A program made the translations under genes and the position numbers. From a virus, in IMG/VR virus record IMGVR_UViG_3300045971_000163, positions 40,140 to 104,139 of that record: a stretch of 64,000 nucleotides of DNA; one strand, written 5' to 3'. Below, one piece after another: positions 52,786 to 60,201 of the stretch. The notes under the pieces were generated by a model. That model was not told the origin of the DNA. It worked only from the letters and a program-made list of their open reading frames with translations, and did no database searches. Every line of letters begins with the position of its first letter. The first letter of the stretch is position 1.

Positions 52786-53580
52786 CACTTCTGAGACCAT
52801 CTCAAATCACACGTTAACAAACCCAAACCCCATGCAAGCGTCAAGTGACCATGTGTTAGTAGGGCAAGTTAATATCCATAGGTTACAACAGAGACAAACT
52901 CTTATACTTTTTCAGGTATTTTTCTAGTAACAACTCACACGCTTCATTCGCCGTAAGTTAGTTGACACAAGGATTTGCACGGAGTCCAAATTGTTCCGTG
53001 TGCTAAGGCCCTCATTGGTGGTGTGGCCCACTAGCGTAAGTGCAAGTCAGCACGATCTAACACACTGCGATGAGCAGTCCTTAAAATAATATCAACCCCA
53101 GAGCCATGAGTTGCGCTGGAGCGATGTTTTAGTGTTAGTTTATATAGGTTTTAAATGTGGTTGGTGGTTAATGACACGCGGTATATCCCACCAAATCAGC
53201 GGAAAGTGCTAAGATAACGATCCGATCAAAACTGATGACACACGCCTGGATCCGTACGGAGTAATGCTCATGTGCGGTAGGAGAGACATAGCCAGTTCCC
53301 CCTCCTAAAGAAATTTCAGAATCTAGTGGTACGCGACGGTAAGGTACAACGTAAATGGGATTAGGATAGGAACGATTCGGTTTTTTCTATCTTCTTTCCA
53401 CATTTACCGTGGTCTGACTCTGGTAAGATAGGACTTCAATACCGGCTTCGCCTAATACCTGAATACCAAAACACCCAACCACCAATACTGGCTATAAGGA
53501 AAGGGATAAAACGCTCGAGACGCGATAGCGTCGAAGAGCAGTAGTGCGTAGCACTACTATATAACAATCACACTTTGATT
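52786..53580 (+). ncRNA. Candidate large structured non-coding RNA region (~800 bp gene-free)
   Basis: There is no ORF of convincing length on either strand between two convergent genes in an otherwise gapless genome. It is more G/C-rich than its flanks (31 of 60 bases in 53221-53280 by my count; 20 of 60 in 52681-52740). Hairpins seen: 52977-53001 (GCACGGA / TCCGTGT), 53064-53078 (ACTGC / GCAGT), 53161-53194 (TTGGTGG / CCACCAA), 53252-53277 (CCGTAC / GTGCGG), 53278-53307 (TAGGAG / CTCCTA), 53349-53410 enclosing 53363-53393, 53513-53539 (GCTC / GAGC around GACGC-GATA-GCGTC), and 53540-53558. Unpaired parts are purine-rich when read as plus strand, so I guess that orientation. Size and setting recall ornate phage RNAs such as GOLLD or ROOL, but no match is claimed. 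Confidence 0.5.
53540..53558. terminator. Perfect strong hairpin, possible terminator or 3' end of the RNA
   Basis: AGTAGTGC / GCACTACT, 8 bp with a 3-nt loop, lies 29 bp from the end of the convergent gp51-like gene. No long T-run follows on either strand (only TATATAAC or TGCTCTTC), so it may be a structural 3' cap and not a classic terminator. Confidence 0.45.
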
Positions 53581-53586
53581 TTGCTA

Positions 53587-53805
53587 TTAGAAAAATGGCA
53601 ATCCAGATTTTTTAGTGGTCTCGAGATTATCTTTAACGATCTTGTTGATCATTTCACGTTCTGAAAACGATAATAGCATAGCGTCCTCATAAGAAAGACC
53701 ACCCCGCATAAACCAGCTTAGTTTGAGTGCTTCTTCTTTGAAGGCTTTTGCCTCTTTCTCCATTTTGCCGATATACCCTTCGATTCTATCGGCGGGCAGT
53801 GACAA
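53587..53805 (-). CDS. 51: Baseplate hub assembly protein gp51-like
   Basis: This 72-residue protein reads RIEGYIGKMEKEAKAFKEEA, then LSWFMRGGLSYEDAMLLSF and ends LETTKKSGLPFF. This WFMRGG/LSYEDAM and KSGLPFF pattern is that of the gp51-type proteins of T4-like cyanophages. I keep the TTG start at 53805: AAGGC lies just upstream and homologues, as I recall, extend to the RI-YI helix; the alternative ATG at 53763 would delete it. It follows gp26 after 5 bp, so it is coupled. T4 gp51 is needed to assemble the hub but is not in the finished particle. Confidence 0.72.
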   Translation of the reverse strand: MSLPADRIEGYIGKMEKEAKAFKEEALKLSWFMRGGLSYEDAMLLSFSEREMINKIVKDNLETTKKSGLPFF

Positions 53806-53810
53806 AAGCC

Positions 53811-54647
53811 TTAGGCGAAAAAATTAGAATAGTCGAATGATAAGGTTATGTCGAAGTTATGTCCGCAAGATGAGCAAGCAACATTAACTGGCTTGATTTT
53901 TGCTGTTTCTGCATGCGCAGATAATACATCTTTTACTTTGACAGTAATTTGCCTACCAGTGTTCTTAAAGAACTCAACAATAAATGCATGATTAGTAACT
54001 TTAACCCCATCCTCTGTTAAGATGTATTCTATTGAGTCAGCGTATAAATCATTTGTCATTTCAACAATACGTGTTAAGTGATTTGTAAACTGTTCAGTTT
54101 TCTCAGCATCGTTTAACGTAACGTCACGTATTGTGTTAAGCAACTTTTGCTCTTCAAAGTTTACTAAGTTTGCTTTGGTTACGTCGGAGTATTTCCTAGG
54201 CTTAAACTTAAACGTTAGCCCATCAACTTGCAACTGCTCGTTATAGTTTGGTGGTCTAATAGATCCAAGCACATTATTCAAATCAATATTGTACGAGTTC
54301 TCTTCGTCACATTTTGGGCACTTAGCTTCAACTTCCATCATATTTGTATAGCTAGCAATGCGTATTGCTACTAAAATAGCATCTACGTCAATAGATGGCA
54401 TTTCCCAAGCATTTTTAATTTCTGGAATACAAGATTGGATCACGCTTACTACCCCGCTACCGTTAAGTAGTGCGTCAGGAGTCCTGAGAGTAATCTCATC
54501 TTTAGTAGTCATTGAGTATACTGGAATTTCCCCAGTTACTGGCAACGATAGAGCATTCTCTGGCCAAAAAGAACCCCCGCTTGGTAGTTTGATGTAAATG
54601 GCTGGCTGGCGAAAGTGCTTGAAAAGTGGATTACTAGAATCTGTCAT
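53811..54647 (-). CDS. 26: Baseplate hub subunit gp26-like
   Basis: This 278-residue protein begins with FRQPAIYIKLPSGGSFWPENAL and a TKDEITLRTPDALLNGSGVVSVI stretch, the conserved start of the gp26 family of T4-like baseplate hubs. Two CxxC pairs (CPKC near residue 110 and CSSC near 260) could bind zinc; the first is followed by DEENSYNIDL. It is longer than T4 gp26 (about 208). TAGGAGA lies 6 nt before the ATG, and a CATAAATA octamer at 54687-54694. It is divergent from the tape-measure gene. Confidence 0.85.
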   Translation of the reverse strand: MTDSSNPLFKHFRQPAIYIKLPSGGSFWPENALSLPVTGEIPVYSMTTKDEITLRTPDALLNGSGVVSVIQSCIPEIKNAWEMPSIDVDAILVAIRIASYTNMMEVEAKCPKCDEENSYNIDLNNVLGSIRPPNYNEQLQVDGLTFKFKPRKYSDVTKANLVNFEEQKLLNTIRDVTLNDAEKTEQFTNHLTRIVEMTNDLYADSIEYILTEDGVKVTNHAFIVEFFKNTGRQITVKVKDVLSAHAETAKIKPVNVACSSCGHNFDITLSFDYSNFFA

Positions 54648-54656
54648 AAAATCTCC

Positions 54657-54664
54657 TATAAATA
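54657..54664 (+). promoter_or_regulatory. Exact T4 late promoter consensus TATAAATA
   Basis: TATAAATA on the plus strand lies 43 nt before the ATG of the tape-measure gene. It is the only exact T4 consensus I noticed; other sites have G or C at position 1. Confidence 0.65.
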
Positions 54665-54686
54665 CATATGGTGCATGTAGTATCTA

Positions 54687-54694
54687 TATTTATG
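54687..54694 (-). promoter_or_regulatory. Late-promoter-like octamer for gp26-gp51
   Basis: CATAAATA on the minus strand lies 39 nt before the gp26 ATG. With 54657-54664 it forms a convergent-overlapping pair: each promoter lies upstream of its gene across the other's start region. Confidence 0.5.
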
Positions 54695-54707
54695 TGAGCA
54701 TATATTG

Positions 54708-57700
54708 ATGGATGAAGAAAATTCAAGCAGTTTTACCGAAGCAATTAATCGAGTAACCGAAGGCCTTAACGTTGAGGCTGATACTCGCGAGAAAATTGCA
54801 AAGGAGCTCAAGCGCGAACTAACAGAATCTATTAGGAGAGAGTCGTTCGCTAAATTATCAGCGGCACAGCAAAAGAAACGCACCCAAGAGTTAATATCTC
54901 ACATACAATTACAAACTGACAAGCTAAAAAATAACACCATTGAACTAGCTGAGTTTAGGGACACCACGGAAAGTGCTACTCGAGACTTAGCTCAATTTCG
55001 TAAAACTGCTGACTCTAGCACAAAAGCACAAATACAGCAAACTCTTGGGGCAGTTAAAGACATCGAGGGAAGGAAAAAAGTAAACGATCAGTTACTAACA
55101 TCATCGGGTATGCTGGTTGGTACTCTTCTGCGGTCGGCTGGAACATTAACCACTGGTATTATACGAGCAGTTCAAGATGGTGGGGATGGTATTAGGGTTG
55201 CGTCGACCATTCTGCAAGCTGAGTTAACTGCTGGTGGGGCAGTCGCTGGCGCCATATTTAAAGGTGTGGCATCAGTTGGTGGTGCAATGCAAAGTATGGG
55301 TCCTGGCGCCGCTAAGGCAGGTAAAGGATTAGCAATGCTTGGCAATACAGCGGGCTTTGTATCTGACTCATTTATTGCTTTTGAAAAATTCAAATTCGAG
55401 CTACTTTCTAAGGAAGCAGAGATAGTAGTAACATCGTTCCGTGACATATCGTCAACTGGTGCAATGTTTGAAGAAGGGATGAGCGCATTAAAAAATGCGT
55501 CTATTGAGTCCGGGTTGTCTATCCAAGCATTAGGAAAAATACAAAAAACGTCAGCGGAAAATATTTCGGGTGCTGGTTTAGGTATGGCAAAAGGGTTTAA
55601 GCTACTAGCCAAAACATTTTCAGGTGATGCTGGTAATCAGTTAAAAACTAGTTTGCTTAACCTGGGATTTGCACTTGAGGAACAAGGCGATGTTGTAGCC
55701 AAGACAATGGAACAAATGCGTATGGCTGGCAGAGATATGAATACAGTATCTCAATCTGACATCAAGCAAAGTACTGAAGACTACGCTAAAAACTTAAGAA
55801 CAATATCGGCCATAACAGGTAAAGATGCGAAAGCAAAAATGGAAGAAGCTAGGAAAGCTTCAATGAATGCAGCGGTCTTAGTTAAAGTGAGGCAAGCAGA
55901 GCGTGCTGGAGATAAAGACGCATTACTGAAATTTAAGCAAGGGTTAATAGCTGCAGGGGAGTTTGGAGATGCGTTTATTCAAAATTACGTATCCTCTGAT
56001 TCAAAAGGTCGAGGAGGTAGTATCGTAGATCCTGCATCAGCGGTTGCACTAAACCAGGTACCGGGATCAGAGGATCAAGTAAAGAGGCTCACTGAAGCTG
56101 CATTGGATTCTACGACTAACATGGATCAGTTTACCAAATCTGCCGCAGCAGCAAAAGGTCGATTAAATGAATTATTCACAAGTGATGAAGGACTAAAAGC
56201 CTTTAAGGAAATTGCTATTGCTGGAACAATGGGAGCCAATAGTTTTGTTAAGACTATCGCCGATAAAAATAAAAGTATTTTGGACGATTCATTCAAGGGT
56301 CCAGCAAATAGTAAAGAAGCAGTTGACGCAGTTAACGCAGTTCAAGTAAGTATGAAGACCTTGGATGAAACTACACGCGGTCTAAACGAGGTTATCTTAC
56401 AAGGTGAAGCAACACGATCTAAACTTGAGGGGTTATTATTTGATAATCTAGCAAAATACACCGAGACAATGAAAACAGCATTGGCCCATGCTAACTTACT
56501 AGTCGATTCTAATAAATTTTTAGAAAAAGCAATGGAAGATGCAAAGAATGCAGTTGGTAGTTCTATTAACTGGTTTGAAGTGGCTATAGCTGGATTAATT
56601 GGGGCGTTTAGTCTTTCGAAATTAGCTGGGCTAGGGACGGCAATAGGAAAAGCTACCACTGGATTACTTGGTGTAACAAAAGCAGCTGAAGGAGCGGCTC
56701 TTACCTTCCCAGTATTAGAAAATGCAGCGGGGGCAGCAACTGGTACATCAACAGCAGCAGTCGCTGGTGCAGCAGTAGCACCACTGGCGTTAATGGGAGC
56801 CGCAACGGTTGCCGCTGACAATGCGCAAATGGGCGGAAGTAATTTAAATCCGTTTAGTGCAACTGGTAATGCTGGCTTAGGTATGTCAAAATTCTTTGAA
56901 AGTATTTTTGGCAGCCGTGGTGATGACGCAGAGCGTAAACAAAAGAAACAGCAAGCAGAATCTGGTGCTACTTGGAGCCTTAAAGAAGCTGAGGATATTA
57001 AAAAGCGTTTAGGTATTGATGTCCCAGTCACACCTGTAACAGCAGCAAACGCAAAAATAGCGTTAGTTGAAACTGACAAGAAGGAACCAGCAGTTGATAG
57101 TAAGGATAAAACCACACTAGCACAAGATGTAGTAGACAAAAACAAAGAGTTAGTGGACGCAGTTTCCAAGATACCTGCACCACCAGCACAAGAGGTAAAT
57201 GTATCAGTTGGATTAAGCCCCAAAGATATAAGTGCATTGCAAAATGCAGTAGCAGCAAAAAACAAAGAGTTAGTGGACGCAGTTTCCAAGATACCTGCAC
57301 CACCAGCACAAGATGTAAATGTATCAGTTGGATTAAGCCCCAAAGATATAAGTGCATTGCAAAATGCAGTAGCAGCAAAAAACAAAGAGTTGACAGATGC
57401 AGTTTCTAGTGTGCAAGTGCAGCCAAAACAAGATGTAACTGTATCAGTTGGACTAAGCCCTAAAGACATCAGTGCATTGCAAAATGCAGTAGCAGCAAAA
57501 AACAAAGAGTTGACAGATGCAGTTTCTAGTGTGCAAGTGCAGCCAAAACAAGATGTAAATGTATCAGTTGGACTAAGCCCTAAAGACATCAGTGCATTGC
57601 AAAATGCAGCAAAAATTAAGGAAGAAGCGCCGCCAAAAGATACAACTTTAAAATTATCGTCAACAGAGTCTGATGCTATTATTAAAAATAAAGAAGTTAG

Positions 57701-58007
57701 TACAGATACCAGCTTAACACAAATAAAAGCTGGCTTGGAAGCTACTAACGCAACATTGCAATTAAATGAGACAGTCCAACGGTTAGCTGCATACCTTGAG
57801 AAAAACGATAAGGCTAGTAACACAGAAGACAAACCAGTCAAGCCAGCATTTAATCCAGCTGACATGTTCGCATTAGTATCGAAAATCAATGAGTTAATGC
57901 AAGCACAAGTTGACAAAACGGATGAATATCTAGATTTAACTCGTGAAATGCTGGGAGTAGCGTCAGATCACAAGAACATCTCGACAAAGATGTATCGAGC
58001 TGGGTAA
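54708..58007 (+). CDS. Tail tape-measure / hub tail-length protein (gp29-like role)
   Basis: The start is the ATG at 54708 (a TTG one codon earlier is unlikely). About 1,099 residues: an N-terminal charged helical part (TREKIAKELKRELTESIRRE), a Gly/Ala-rich hydrophobic region at about 140-225 and another around 625-700 (AIAGLIGAFSLSKL, AGAAVAPLALMGAATVA), as expected for tape measures that form a channel. A fourfold 40-residue repeat covers about 812-970, then a helical C-terminus (QAQVDKTDEYLDLTREML). T4 gp29 has 590 residues; tape length sets tail length, so this tail may be longer than T4's. It is placed divergently from gp26 and before gp20. Confidence 0.8.
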   Translation: MDEENSSSFTEAINRVTEGLNVEADTREKIAKELKRELTESIRRESFAKLSAAQQKKRTQELISHIQLQTDKLKNNTIELAEFRDTTESATRDLAQFRKTADSSTKAQIQQTLGAVKDIEGRKKVNDQLLTSSGMLVGTLLRSAGTLTTGIIRAVQDGGDGIRVASTILQAELTAGGAVAGAIFKGVASVGGAMQSMGPGAAKAGKGLAMLGNTAGFVSDSFIAFEKFKFELLSKEAEIVVTSFRDISSTGAMFEEGMSALKNASIESGLSIQALGKIQKTSAENISGAGLGMAKGFKLLAKTFSGDAGNQLKTSLLNLGFALEEQGDVVAKTMEQMRMAGRDMNTVSQSDIKQSTEDYAKNLRTISAITGKDAKAKMEEARKASMNAAVLVKVRQAERAGDKDALLKFKQGLIAAGEFGDAFIQNYVSSDSKGRGGSIVDPASAVALNQVPGSEDQVKRLTEAALDSTTNMDQFTKSAAAAKGRLNELFTSDEGLKAFKEIAIAGTMGANSFVKTIADKNKSILDDSFKGPANSKEAVDAVNAVQVSMKTLDETTRGLNEVILQGEATRSKLEGLLFDNLAKYTETMKTALAHANLLVDSNKFLEKAMEDAKNAVGSSINWFEVAIAGLIGAFSLSKLAGLGTAIGKATTGLLGVTKAAEGAALTFPVLENAAGAATGTSTAAVAGAAVAPLALMGAATVAADNAQMGGSNLNPFSATGNAGLGMSKFFESIFGSRGDDAERKQKKQQAESGATWSLKEAEDIKKRLGIDVPVTPVTAANAKIALVETDKKEPAVDSKDKTTLAQDVVDKNKELVDAVSKIPAPPAQEVNVSVGLSPKDISALQNAVAAKNKELVDAVSKIPAPPAQDVNVSVGLSPKDISALQNAVAAKNKELTDAVSSVQVQPKQDVTVSVGLSPKDISALQNAVAAKNKELTDAVSSVQVQPKQDVNVSVGLSPKDISALQNAAKIKEEAPPKDTTLKLSSTESDAIIKNKEVSTDTSLTQIKAGLEATNATLQLNETVQRLAAYLEKNDKASNTEDKPVKPAFNPADMFALVSKINELMQAQVDKTDEYLDLTREMLGVASDHKNISTKMYRAG
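57141..57610 (+). repeat. 120-bp tandem repeat, four copies in tape-measure gene
   Basis: Four units with an exact 120-bp period each encode 40 residues with NKEL-DAVS and SVGLSPKDISALQNA. Copies 1-2 share SKIPAPPAQ, and copies 3-4 share SSVQVQPKQ, giving an A-A-B-B order. Near-identity within pairs points to recent duplications. Confidence 0.92.
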
Positions 58008-58011
58008 AAAC

Positions 58012-58019
58012 GATAAATA
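58012..58019 (+). promoter_or_regulatory. T4-type late promoter octamer
   Basis: GATAAATA on the plus strand lies 20 nt before the portal gene ATG, in the 32-bp gap after the tape-measure gene. Confidence 0.6.
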
Positions 58020-58039
58020 TAATATTATAAAAGAACACT

Positions 58040-59776
58040 ATGTCTGGATGGAAAAAGCACTTTAAAGTAGCCAATTTTAACAACCTTAGCCCTATATCTG
58101 GCGATAAGGGCGGTAACCACGATGCTGTTAATAGCTTTGGGTTTAAAAACTATCAAAGTTCGCTACCTGACGTTTACGTTGGCCACCCAAATCGTATTGA
58201 ACGTTATAATCAGTACGAGCAAATGGATGCTGATTCAGAAATTAACGCAGCATTAGACATTTTAGCTGAGTTCTCAACGCAAGCAAATATTGAAAACGGC
58301 ACAGCATTTGACATTAAGTTTAACGAACCCCCAACAGACAACGAAATCAAAATCATCAAAGAGCAGTTGCAGCAATGGTGTAACTTAAATGAGTTTGATA
58401 AACGTATTTTCAAGCTATTCCGCAACGTATTAAAATACGGCGATCAGGTGTTTATCCGTGACCCTGAAAACTTTAAACTACTATGGACTGAAATGTCTAA
58501 AGTAACGAAAGTTATTGTTAACGAGTCAGACGGTAAAAAGCCAGAGCAGTATGTAGTTAAGGAACTGAACCCTAACTTGGAAAACTTAACAGTTACCGCA
58601 GTTACTACATCAGACACGTATATGAACTCACCCACAACAGGTGGGCAAGGTGGTGCATTGTATTCCTCAACGGGCGGAGGTGGCGGAGCAGGCGGTTCAC
58701 GTTTTAGTAATGCTAAAAACGAAGCAGTTATTAACGCAGAGCACGTTGTTCACATCAGTTTAACTGAAGGGCTGGATGCAGCATGGCCTTTTGGCACTTC
58801 TGTGCTAGAGACAGTATTTAAAGTATTCAAACAAAAAGAGTTGCTAGAAGACTCTATCATCATTTACCGTGTACAACGTGCACCAGAACGTAGAGTCTTT
58901 AAGATTGACGTTGGTAATATGCCAACGCACTTAGCTATGGCATTCGTAGAGCGTGTGAAAAATGAAGTGCATCAACGTAGAATACCTACACAGTCGGGCG
59001 GCGGCACTAATATGATGGATGCAACATATAACCCGTTAAGCATGAACGAGGATTACTTCTTCCCACAAACAGCAGACGGCCGTGGGTCTAGCGTTGATAC
59101 ACTGCCAGGTGGACAAAACTTAGGCGAGATTACAGACTTACGCTTCTTTACTAACAAGTTATTCCGTGGCTTGCGTATTCCATCTAGCTATTTGCCAACA
59201 CAAACAGACGAAGCAGCTAATAGCTTCAGCGATGGTAAAGTTGGTATGGCAATGATACAGGAATGGCGTTTTAACCAGTATTGCTTACGCTTACAAAAGT
59301 TAATGGCACATTCGTTAGACGGAGAATTTAAACTATTCTTGCGTTTCCGTGGCATTAATATTGACTCTAGTGTGTTTGATCTACAGTTTAACGAGCCACA
59401 GAACTTTACGAAATATAGGCAAGTAGAGATCGACAATGCTAGAATCAGTACATTCTCGCAGTTAGAGCAAATACCTTACTTGTCTAAACGCTTCTTAATG
59501 ACACGCTACTTAGGGTTGTCAGAGGAAGAAATGCAGGAAAACGAAAAGTCGTGGGCGGAAGAGCATGCCGATGCAGATACAGCAAAACCAGAAGACGCAA
59601 ACTTGCGTTCTGTTGGGGTATCAGCAGGCGGCTTAGGCGCAGACTTAGAAAACGTAGCACCAGTGCCCGAGGAGGGTGGTGAGGAAGGTGCGCCGATGGG
59701 CGGTGAAGGCGGAGCAGCACCTGGAGTCCCAGGAGCACCAGTAGCAGCAGGTGGAGCACCTGGGATGGCACAATAA
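58040..59776 (+). CDS. 20: Portal vertex protein gp20-like
   Basis: This 578-residue protein has strong matches to T4 gp20: ERYNQYEQMDADSEINAALDILAEF, then KLFRNVLKYGDQVFIR, SIIIYRVQRAPERRVFKIDVG, FFPQTADGRGSSVDTLPGG, LRFFTNKLFRGLRIPSSYLP. Gp20 dodecamers form the head entrance, start prohead assembly and dock terminase and neck. Length is like T4 (524) plus a glycine-rich loop around residue 210 (STGGGGGAGGS) and a Gly/Ala/Pro-rich C-terminal tail (GGEEGAPMGGEGG). It opens the head gene set in T4 order. Confidence 0.96.
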   Translation: MSGWKKHFKVANFNNLSPISGDKGGNHDAVNSFGFKNYQSSLPDVYVGHPNRIERYNQYEQMDADSEINAALDILAEFSTQANIENGTAFDIKFNEPPTDNEIKIIKEQLQQWCNLNEFDKRIFKLFRNVLKYGDQVFIRDPENFKLLWTEMSKVTKVIVNESDGKKPEQYVVKELNPNLENLTVTAVTTSDTYMNSPTTGGQGGALYSSTGGGGGAGGSRFSNAKNEAVINAEHVVHISLTEGLDAAWPFGTSVLETVFKVFKQKELLEDSIIIYRVQRAPERRVFKIDVGNMPTHLAMAFVERVKNEVHQRRIPTQSGGGTNMMDATYNPLSMNEDYFFPQTADGRGSSVDTLPGGQNLGEITDLRFFTNKLFRGLRIPSSYLPTQTDEAANSFSDGKVGMAMIQEWRFNQYCLRLQKLMAHSLDGEFKLFLRFRGINIDSSVFDLQFNEPQNFTKYRQVEIDNARISTFSQLEQIPYLSKRFLMTRYLGLSEEEMQENEKSWAEEHADADTAKPEDANLRSVGVSAGGLGADLENVAPVPEEGGEEGAPMGGEGGAAPGVPGAPVAAGGAPGMAQ

Positions 59777-59800
59777 AATAGATTTTGGTTAAATAGTATT

Positions 59801-60079
59801 ATGCATATTGTAGAATTATTCCTAGTCGAAGCGGAGGAGAATGCCGATGATCAAGAGCCTATTGAAAATGGTTCCACTCCTGATGGTTACTCTACGGATG
59901 CTGATGATCAGTCTATTCTTACTTTATCTGATCTTCGGAAAACCAGGCTTACACTAAGCCAACTCAATAAATTACGCCAAATGAATGACGTAAAAAAGAT
60001 TGAGCACGAACAAAAGTTGAAATCTCTCTCGTCTATGTATAAACCAGCAGAACAAGATGCTGGTGGTATGGGCATGTAA
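59801..60079 (+). CDS. Small prohead-core-type protein (gp67 position)
   Basis: This 92-residue protein begins MHIVELFLVEAEENADDQEP, with an acidic middle and a C-terminal basic helix (RKTRLTLSQLNKLRQMNDVKKIEHEQK). In T4 the genes after 20 are 67, 68 and 21, and small acidic or helical core proteins occur here in relatives. No direct match to gp67 is seen, so the call rests on position and composition. No good RBS is visible, so coupling to the portal gene is likely. A small hairpin (GCGCA / TGCGC, 60084-60097) follows. Confidence 0.55.
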   Translation: MHIVELFLVEAEENADDQEPIENGSTPDGYSTDADDQSILTLSDLRKTRLTLSQLNKLRQMNDVKKIEHEQKLKSLSSMYKPAEQDAGGMGM

Positions 60080-60083
60080 TTTA

Positions 60084-60161
60084 GCGCAAAACTGCGCAAA
60101 TTCCTAGTTAGCCTGTCAAGACTCTCCAAAAAACACTACTATTACACTATTTCTAGTGTAA
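60084..60161 (+). terminator. Two hairpins between prohead genes
   Basis: GCGCA-AAAC-TGCGC (60084-60097) and TTACACTA-TTTC-TAGTGTAA (60142-60161, perfect 8-bp stem). No T-run follows either, so these may be mRNA processing or stability elements more than terminators. Downstream, AGTAAATA (60165-60172) shares the TAAATA core of the late promoter. Confidence 0.45.
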
Positions 60162-60201
60162 ATGAGTAAATAAATTTATAAAACCACATTAGGAGTCTTT
60201 T

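Noticed and set aside
53229-53250. Hammerhead-like core CTGATGA at 53231-53237 in the gene-free region
   Set aside because: No matching GAAA after a second stem and no stem I/III could be drawn around it.
53248-53307. Group II intron domain V/VI
   Set aside because: The hairpin has CCGTAC / GTGCGG and an inner GAG / CTC, followed by a TAGGAG / CTCCTA hairpin, but the catalytic AGC or CGC triad, the GNRA loop and a GUGYG 5' end are missing. Kept only as an alternative to test.
53076-53435. Group I intron P7-like pairing (AGTCC at 53076-53080 with GGACT at 53431-53435, preceded by AAGATA)
   Set aside because: The other conserved core segments were not found, and the element is not inside a gene that could be spliced.
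52786-53580. tRNA genes in the gene-free region
   Set aside because: No cloverleaf with a GTTC-type T-loop was found on either strand. Nor did I find any tRNA elsewhere in the window.
57141-57610. CRISPR-like array
   Set aside because: The repeat is contiguous, in frame, 120 bp long and protein-coding, with no spacers.
56342-57916. Long open frame of 524 codons on the minus strand
   Set aside because: It lies opposite the tape-measure gene. It mirrors the 120-bp repeats, its composition is Ser/Phe/Cys-rich with no motif, and the plus-strand protein explains the region.
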